Positions 15,801-17,967 of a stretch of DNA of 17,967 nt are shown here, in pieces. The position numbers and the translations under genes were made by a program. Origin of the DNA: Phycicoccus jejuensis. Its GTDB lineage: Bacteria; Actinomycetota; Actinomycetes; Actinomycetales; Dermatophilaceae. The notes under the pieces are model-generated. The model was given only the letters and a program-made list of their open reading frames with translations. It had not been told where the DNA came from and searched no databases. Within the stretch, counting starts at the first letter, position 1; the number at the start of each line of letters is the position of its first letter. The DNA lies in the NCBI RefSeq assembly GCF_000720925.1, contig NZ_JOEE01000016.1, positions 1 to 17,967 of the forward strand, in the 5' to 3' direction.

Positions 15801-15958
15801 GCCCAGTCCTCCGCGCAGCCGAGCTCGCTCTGAAGGTCGCCGACGAGGGCGACGGAGCGGTCGGCGGCGGAGGCCGGGACGGCGGCCAGCAGGCCCGGTG
15901 TCCCCAGGACCAGGGCCGTCGCGACGACGGTGGACAGGCGGCGATGGGCTCGGGACAT
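12806..15958 (-). CDS. Secreted alpha-amylase (GH13) with three X25-type starch-binding modules
   Basis: A 1050-aa extracellular enzyme. Signal peptide: basic MSRAHRR, a hydrophobic core, and an AxA-type site near residues 29-32. Module 1 (about 36-130) resembles the X25 module of bacterial pullulanases (SELGCAEDW...ENYGAGGV). The GH13 barrel (about 155-630) has ITNHTADV (His284), the nucleophile Asp411 with Arg409 in GFRIDTVKH, acid/base Glu445 in GEVYDG, and Asp515 in LGNHD. Domain C contains a highly charged insert (about 645-669). An immunoglobulin-like segment (about 738-830) follows, then two more X25-type modules (about 848-940 and 948-1046). It endohydrolyses alpha-1,4-glucans outside the cell; exact specificity (amylase or neopullulanase-like) is not settled by sequence. 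ATG at 15958 is preceded by GAGGAG. A LacI-type operator candidate lies about 70 nt upstream. Confidence 0.93.
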   Translation of the reverse strand: MSRAHRRLSTVVATALVLGTPGLLAAVPASAADRSVALVGDLQSELGCAEDWAPACDATELTREGSTDLWSATFRVPAGTYQWKVAVDDGWDENYGAGGVSNGPNVPLVLEGDARLRFTYDDATHAISMTPVDLAGTATREDRRRAGDSLRSSLTRERFYFVMADRFANGSTRNDRGGLTGGPLTTGFDPTNKGFYHGGDLKGLTQKLDYIKGMGTTAIWLTPSFTNKPVQGKPGEESAGYHGYWITDFTKIDPHLGTNAEMKKLIDAAHKKGMKVFFDIITNHTADVIDYREGQYTYRTKKAFPYKTADGTAFDDREYVNQAFPTLDPQVSFPYTPFLHPGDEKAKTPAWLNDVTMYHNRGDSTFAGESSTYGDFIGLDDLFTERPEVVDGMGDIYKQWVDFGIDGFRIDTVKHVNLEFWQKFIPDILGEAQRIRNKDFFAFGEVYDGNPAVMSEYTTAGKLQATLDFGFQQQGVDFAKGNPANVLADFFAKDDYYTDADSNAYQLPTFLGNHDMGRVAMFLKGAAKDDAELLKRVLFADSLMYTMRGNPVTYYGDEQGFIGTGGDQLARQDMFASKTQVYNDEAVLAGKPGSRDRYSTKHPIYRHLSDLARLRAKHPVLADGAQVQRYADEGAGLFAVSRVGSGDGRDDHGKRDDKRHDDRRHGDKAPREYLVVANNGTTAKSATFDTWTSRSRFQPLYGTKSTLRSSADGSVTVTVPPLTVAVWRAASPVDTRVAAPKVTVGLDGTGVSGRTEVAADVESGTFSQVTFSYRPVGTRDWTLLGTDDNAPFRVFHDVSAMPVGTPLEYRAVVKDAAGRVAADSGWAVTAQPPSATVPQNGDRPATQPGTVAFAGTLNSEMGCVADWLPDCDQAQASLDTTDGIWKKTVDLPVGPYSYKAALDKAWTENYGAGGVRDGANIDVETTDGKVTFYYDPATHWATSDEQGPIVVAGGSFQSELGCAGDWAADCLRPWLQDPDGDGVYALTLTGIPAGTYEFKIAHDLTWGTNYGDGGVPGGANMSLTVPVDGARTTFLYDVRTHETTVTSEAP
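13964..13993 (-). repeat. 15-nt tandem repeat coding the charged insert of the amylase
   Basis: Two adjacent 15-nt units (13964-13978 and 13979-13993) differ at one base and encode the repeated pentad DDKRH-DDRRH. They are the core of an Asp/Lys/Arg/His-rich insert in amylase domain C. Slipped-strand expansion is the likely origin. Confidence 0.7.
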
Positions 15959-16013
15959 CGTTGCTCCTCGGGTGGCGGACGGTGGTCCCGTCCGGCGCGG
16001 GCTCTCCGACCAG

Positions 16014-16044
16014 TGAACCTAGATGCGTAAACGCTTTACATGAA
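16014..16044 (-). promoter_or_regulatory. Probable amylase promoter
   Basis: On the minus strand a TAGGTT -10-like hexamer (16021-16016) lies 17 nt after TTCATG (16044-16039), about 58 nt before the amylase ATG. The -35 match is weak. The palindrome at 16027-16039 falls in the spacer, as expected of a repressed promoter. Confidence 0.45.
16027..16039. promoter_or_regulatory. LacI-family-type operator candidate upstream of the amylase
   Basis: The AT-rich palindrome GTAAA-CGC-TTTAC stands out in a very GC-rich background, about 75 nt upstream of the amylase start. LacI/GalR-type repressors (MalR-like) commonly control starch and maltose genes in actinobacteria through AT-armed palindromes with a GC centre. 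The odd 13-bp symmetry departs from the usual even-centred LacI sites, so the regulator is uncertain. Confidence 0.6.
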
Positions 16045-16098
16045 GGGGGCGGGACCGTCCTGACCAAGTCTTTACCCTTCGCCCCGAGGGCTCCCGAC

Positions 16099-17793
16099 TC
16101 AGCGCTGCCGCTGTACCCGGCCCTCGTCCCAGACCGGCTCGTCGGCCTCGACGACGCGACCGTCCTGGCGGAAGACGAGGAACCGGTCGAGGCCGCGGGC
16201 GAACCAGCGGTCGTGCGTCACGACGACGACGGTGCCCTCGAAGGCCGCCAGGGCGTCCTCGAGCGCCTCGGCGGAGTGCAGGTCGAGGTTGTCCGTCGGC
16301 TCGTCGAGCAGGAGCAACGTCGCGCCGGACAGCTCGAGGAGGAGGATCTGCAGGCGCGCCTGCTGGCCGCCCGAGAGAGCGTCGAACGTCTGCTCGGCCG
16401 CGGCGGCGAGCCCGTAGCGGTCGAGCGCGCGGGCGGCGAGGTCCCGGGGCATCCCCGCCCGGTGCTCGTCACCGCGGTGGAGGATCTCCAGCAGCGTGCG
16501 CCCGTGGAGCGTCACGTGGTCGTGGGTCTGTGCGAACCAGCCGGGTCGCACCCGGCTGCCCAGGACGACGCGGCCGGCGTGCTCGACGGGCGCCGGCCGG
16601 ATGTCCCCGACGGGCTCGTGCTCGCGCTCGGGGTCGGTGCCGCCCGCCGCCAGCAGGCGCAGGAAGTGCGACTTGCCGGAGCCGTTGCTCCCGAGCACAC
16701 CCACCCGCTCCCCGAACCAGAGCTCGGTGTCGAAGGGCTCGACGAGCCGCTCACCGCCGACCCGCAGCTCGAGCCCCGTCGCGACGACGGCCCGCTTCGC
16801 GGTGCGGCCACCGGCCAGGCGCATCGACACCTTCTGGCGCAGGGGGACGGCCTCGGGCGGACCGGCCTCCTCGAACCGGCGCAGACGGGTCTCGGCGGCC
16901 TGGAGGCGCGCGGCCATGTCGGAGTTGTAGGCGGCCTTCTGCCGGTACATGACGACCAGGGCCTTGAGCTTCGCGTGCTCCTCGTCCCACCGACGCCGCA
17001 GCTCGTCGAGCCGCGCGTTGCGCTCCTCGCGGGCGACGTCGTAGGTCCCGAACCGCCCGGGATGCACCCAGGCGGTGTTGCCGCCGCGGCCCGGTTCGAG
17101 GGTGACGATGCGGGTCGCGACCCGGTCGAGCAGCTCGCGGTCGTGGCTGACGAACAGGACGGTCTTCGGGGAGGCGACGAGCTGCTCCTCCAGCCAGCGC
17201 TTGGCCGGCACGTCGAGGTAGTTGTCCGGCTCGTCGAGGACGAGGACCTCCTCCGGGCCGCGGAGCAGGGCCTCGAGGACGAGTCGCTTCTGCTCGCCGC
17301 CGGAGAGGGTCGAGACCGGCCGCCACTGGGCCCGCTCGTAGGGGACCCCGAGCGCCGAGACGGTGCAGACGTCCCAGAGCGTCTCCCACTCGTAGCCGCC
17401 GACGTCGCCCCAGTCGACGAGCGCCTGGGCGTAGTCGAGCTGGTCCTGCTCACTCTCGCGCTCCATCATCGCGAGCTCCGTGCGCTCCACCTCGGCGGCC
17501 GCCGCGCGGATGGCGTCCGGCGCGACCGAGACGAGGAGGTCCTTGACGCTCGAGCCGTCGCGGACCTTGCCGATGAACTGCCGCATCACCCCGAGGCCCC
17601 CGCTGCGGGTGACGACACCGTCCTGCGCGACGAGGTCACCGGCGAGGATGCGCAGCAGCGTCGTCTTGCCGGTGCCGTTGGGCCCGACGAGCGCGACCTT
17701 GGCGCCCTCCCCCACCCGCAGGCTGACCTCCCGCAGGAGGGGTCGTCCGTCCGGGAGCGCGTAGCCGACGCCGGCGATGTCGAGGTGTCCCAC
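16099..17793 (-). CDS. ABC-F family ATPase
   Basis: A 564-aa protein with two ABC nucleotide-binding domains and no membrane segments, the ABC-F layout. NBD1: Walker A GPNGTGKTT (37-45), signature LSGGEQKR (163-170), Walker B VLVLDEPDNYLD (183-194, Glu188), H-loop SHD (216-218). A charged coiled-coil linker (about 253-335) corresponds to the P-site tRNA-interacting region. NBD2: GSNGSGKS (368-375), LSGGQQAR (473-480), LLLLDEPTDNLD (493-504, Glu498), and THD (526-528). ABC-F proteins bind the ribosomal E site and act in translation rescue or in resistance to ribosome-targeting drugs; which applies here is not visible. GTG at 17793 is used as start because the family N-terminus begins here, but AGGGG lies almost on top of it, so the start is less certain. 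It follows an rRNA operon on the same strand. Confidence 0.9.
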   Translation of the reverse strand: MGHLDIAGVGYALPDGRPLLREVSLRVGEGAKVALVGPNGTGKTTLLRILAGDLVAQDGVVTRSGGLGVMRQFIGKVRDGSSVKDLLVSVAPDAIRAAAAEVERTELAMMERESEQDQLDYAQALVDWGDVGGYEWETLWDVCTVSALGVPYERAQWRPVSTLSGGEQKRLVLEALLRGPEEVLVLDEPDNYLDVPAKRWLEEQLVASPKTVLFVSHDRELLDRVATRIVTLEPGRGGNTAWVHPGRFGTYDVAREERNARLDELRRRWDEEHAKLKALVVMYRQKAAYNSDMAARLQAAETRLRRFEEAGPPEAVPLRQKVSMRLAGGRTAKRAVVATGLELRVGGERLVEPFDTELWFGERVGVLGSNGSGKSHFLRLLAAGGTDPEREHEPVGDIRPAPVEHAGRVVLGSRVRPGWFAQTHDHVTLHGRTLLEILHRGDEHRAGMPRDLAARALDRYGLAAAAEQTFDALSGGQQARLQILLLELSGATLLLLDEPTDNLDLHSAEALEDALAAFEGTVVVVTHDRWFARGLDRFLVFRQDGRVVEADEPVWDEGRVQRQR

Positions 17794-17836
17794 CCCTCCA
17801 TGCTCCCAAGCGGGGCGGGAACGGGCACCCGATTTT

Positions 17837-17854
17837 CTGTCGTGAAACCGACAG
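17837..17854. repeat. Inverted repeat in the ABC-F leader
   Basis: CTGTCG-TGAAAC-CGACAG, a perfect 6-6-6 inverted repeat 44 nt upstream of the ABC-F start codon. It could be an operator or a leader hairpin. It is separate from the rrn terminator at 17871-17905. Confidence 0.5.
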
Positions 17855-17870
17855 GACTCCGGAAAACCGA

Positions 17871-17905
17871 GAAAGGGCCCACCAAGTGTGTTGGTGGGCC
17901 CTTTC
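17871..17905 (-). terminator. Intrinsic terminator of the rRNA operon
   Basis: A perfect 15-bp stem (17871-17885 with 17891-17905) with a 5-nt loop lies about 10 nt beyond the 5S rRNA 3' end. On the minus strand it is followed by TCGGTTTTCC, giving a short T run. It ends rrn transcription before the ABC-F gene. Confidence 0.92.
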
Positions 17906-17915
17906 TGGAATGGTT

Positions 17916-17967
17916 GTCCGGCTGCGTCCTACTCTCCCACACCGTCACCAGTGCAGTACCATCGGCG
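17916..17967 (-). rRNA. rrf: 5S rRNA, 3' portion (5' part outside window)
   Basis: Read on the minus strand, the segment contains the conserved 5S elements CGCCGATGGTACTGC and GTGTGGGAGAGTAGGACGC, then GCCGGAC at the 3' end. About 52 nt, a little under half of a 5S rRNA, is present; the rest runs off the right edge. The exact 3' end is placed by similarity to actinobacterial 5S sequences and may differ by a few bases. It implies a 16S-23S-5S operon to the right of the window. Confidence 0.93.

Noticed and set aside
15977..15993. GGACGG-TGGTC-CCGTCC hairpin in the amylase 5' leader
   Set aside because: Perfect but short 6-bp stem with no covering of the ribosome binding site; no supportable function.
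12953..16030. Long plus-strand open frame (1025 codons) opposite the amylase gene
   Set aside because: Arg/Val/Gly-rich shadow of a clear GH13 gene with all catalytic residues on the minus strand.
17837..17854. Second intrinsic terminator upstream of the ABC-F gene
   Set aside because: The stem is only 6 bp and no T run follows on the minus strand; an operator or leader hairpin is more plausible.
1..17967. CRISPR arrays, tRNA genes, insertion sequences
   Set aside because: No regularly spaced repeats, no tRNA cloverleaf motifs and no transposase or terminal inverted repeats were recognised on either strand.

Overview
High-GC (about 70% or more) actinobacterial chromosome segment. GTG starts, 4-nt ATGA gene overlaps, actinobacterial gene families (mycofactocin, DUF222/HNH, LmeA-like DUF2993) and an actinobacterial-type 5S rRNA end all agree. 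The genus cannot be fixed from the sequence. The centre of the window is a complete mycofactocin (MFT) biosynthesis operon facing a divergent methanol/alcohol oxidation operon. Its flanks are ordinary housekeeping or accessory genes. No stretch over 300 bases is without a gene or gene remnant. Layout: (1) 1-1020, the 3' end of a DUF222/13E12-type HNH endonuclease gene abutting a 5'-truncated remnant of an AAA_33-type small kinase. (2) 6071-1038 on the minus strand, a four-gene operon: NDMA-type methanol dehydrogenase (mno/mdo), a MoxR/CoxD-like AAA+ ATPase, a CoxE-like VWA protein, and a SAM methyltransferase that matches what is expected of the MFT-glycan methyltransferase MftM. (3) 6072-6308, a 237-bp divergent control region with a near-identical 17-bp element on each strand and a perfect 6-3-6 palindrome on the mft side. 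(4) 6309-12036 on the plus strand, mftA-mftB-mftC-mftE-SDR-mftF-mftD, tightly packed with mostly 4-nt overlaps, followed 4 nt later by an LmeA-like lipoprotein/periplasmic-type gene. (5) A bidirectional terminator at 12737-12778. (6) 15958-12806, a large secreted alpha-amylase with three X25-type starch-binding modules and a LacI-type operator candidate in its promoter. (7) 17793-16099, an ABC-F ATPase. (8) The rrn terminator and 3' end of a 5S rRNA gene, so the window lies just downstream of an rRNA operon. How it works together (family knowledge plus inference): MftA (36 aa, ending IDGMCGVY) is bound by MftB and modified by MftC. MftE cuts off the modified Val-Tyr, MftD oxidises it to premycofactocin, MftF adds a glucan tail and the methyltransferase probably methylates that tail. 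The finished redox cofactor would re-oxidise the tightly bound nicotinamide of the mno alcohol dehydrogenase and of the SDR encoded in the cluster. The MoxR/VWA pair probably acts as an activation or metal-insertion chaperone for the dehydrogenase. Unusual points are a His-Gly metal-binding-like tract shared by both chaperone partners, the altered mft gene order, the absence of mftR and mftG here, and the paired divergent promoter elements.
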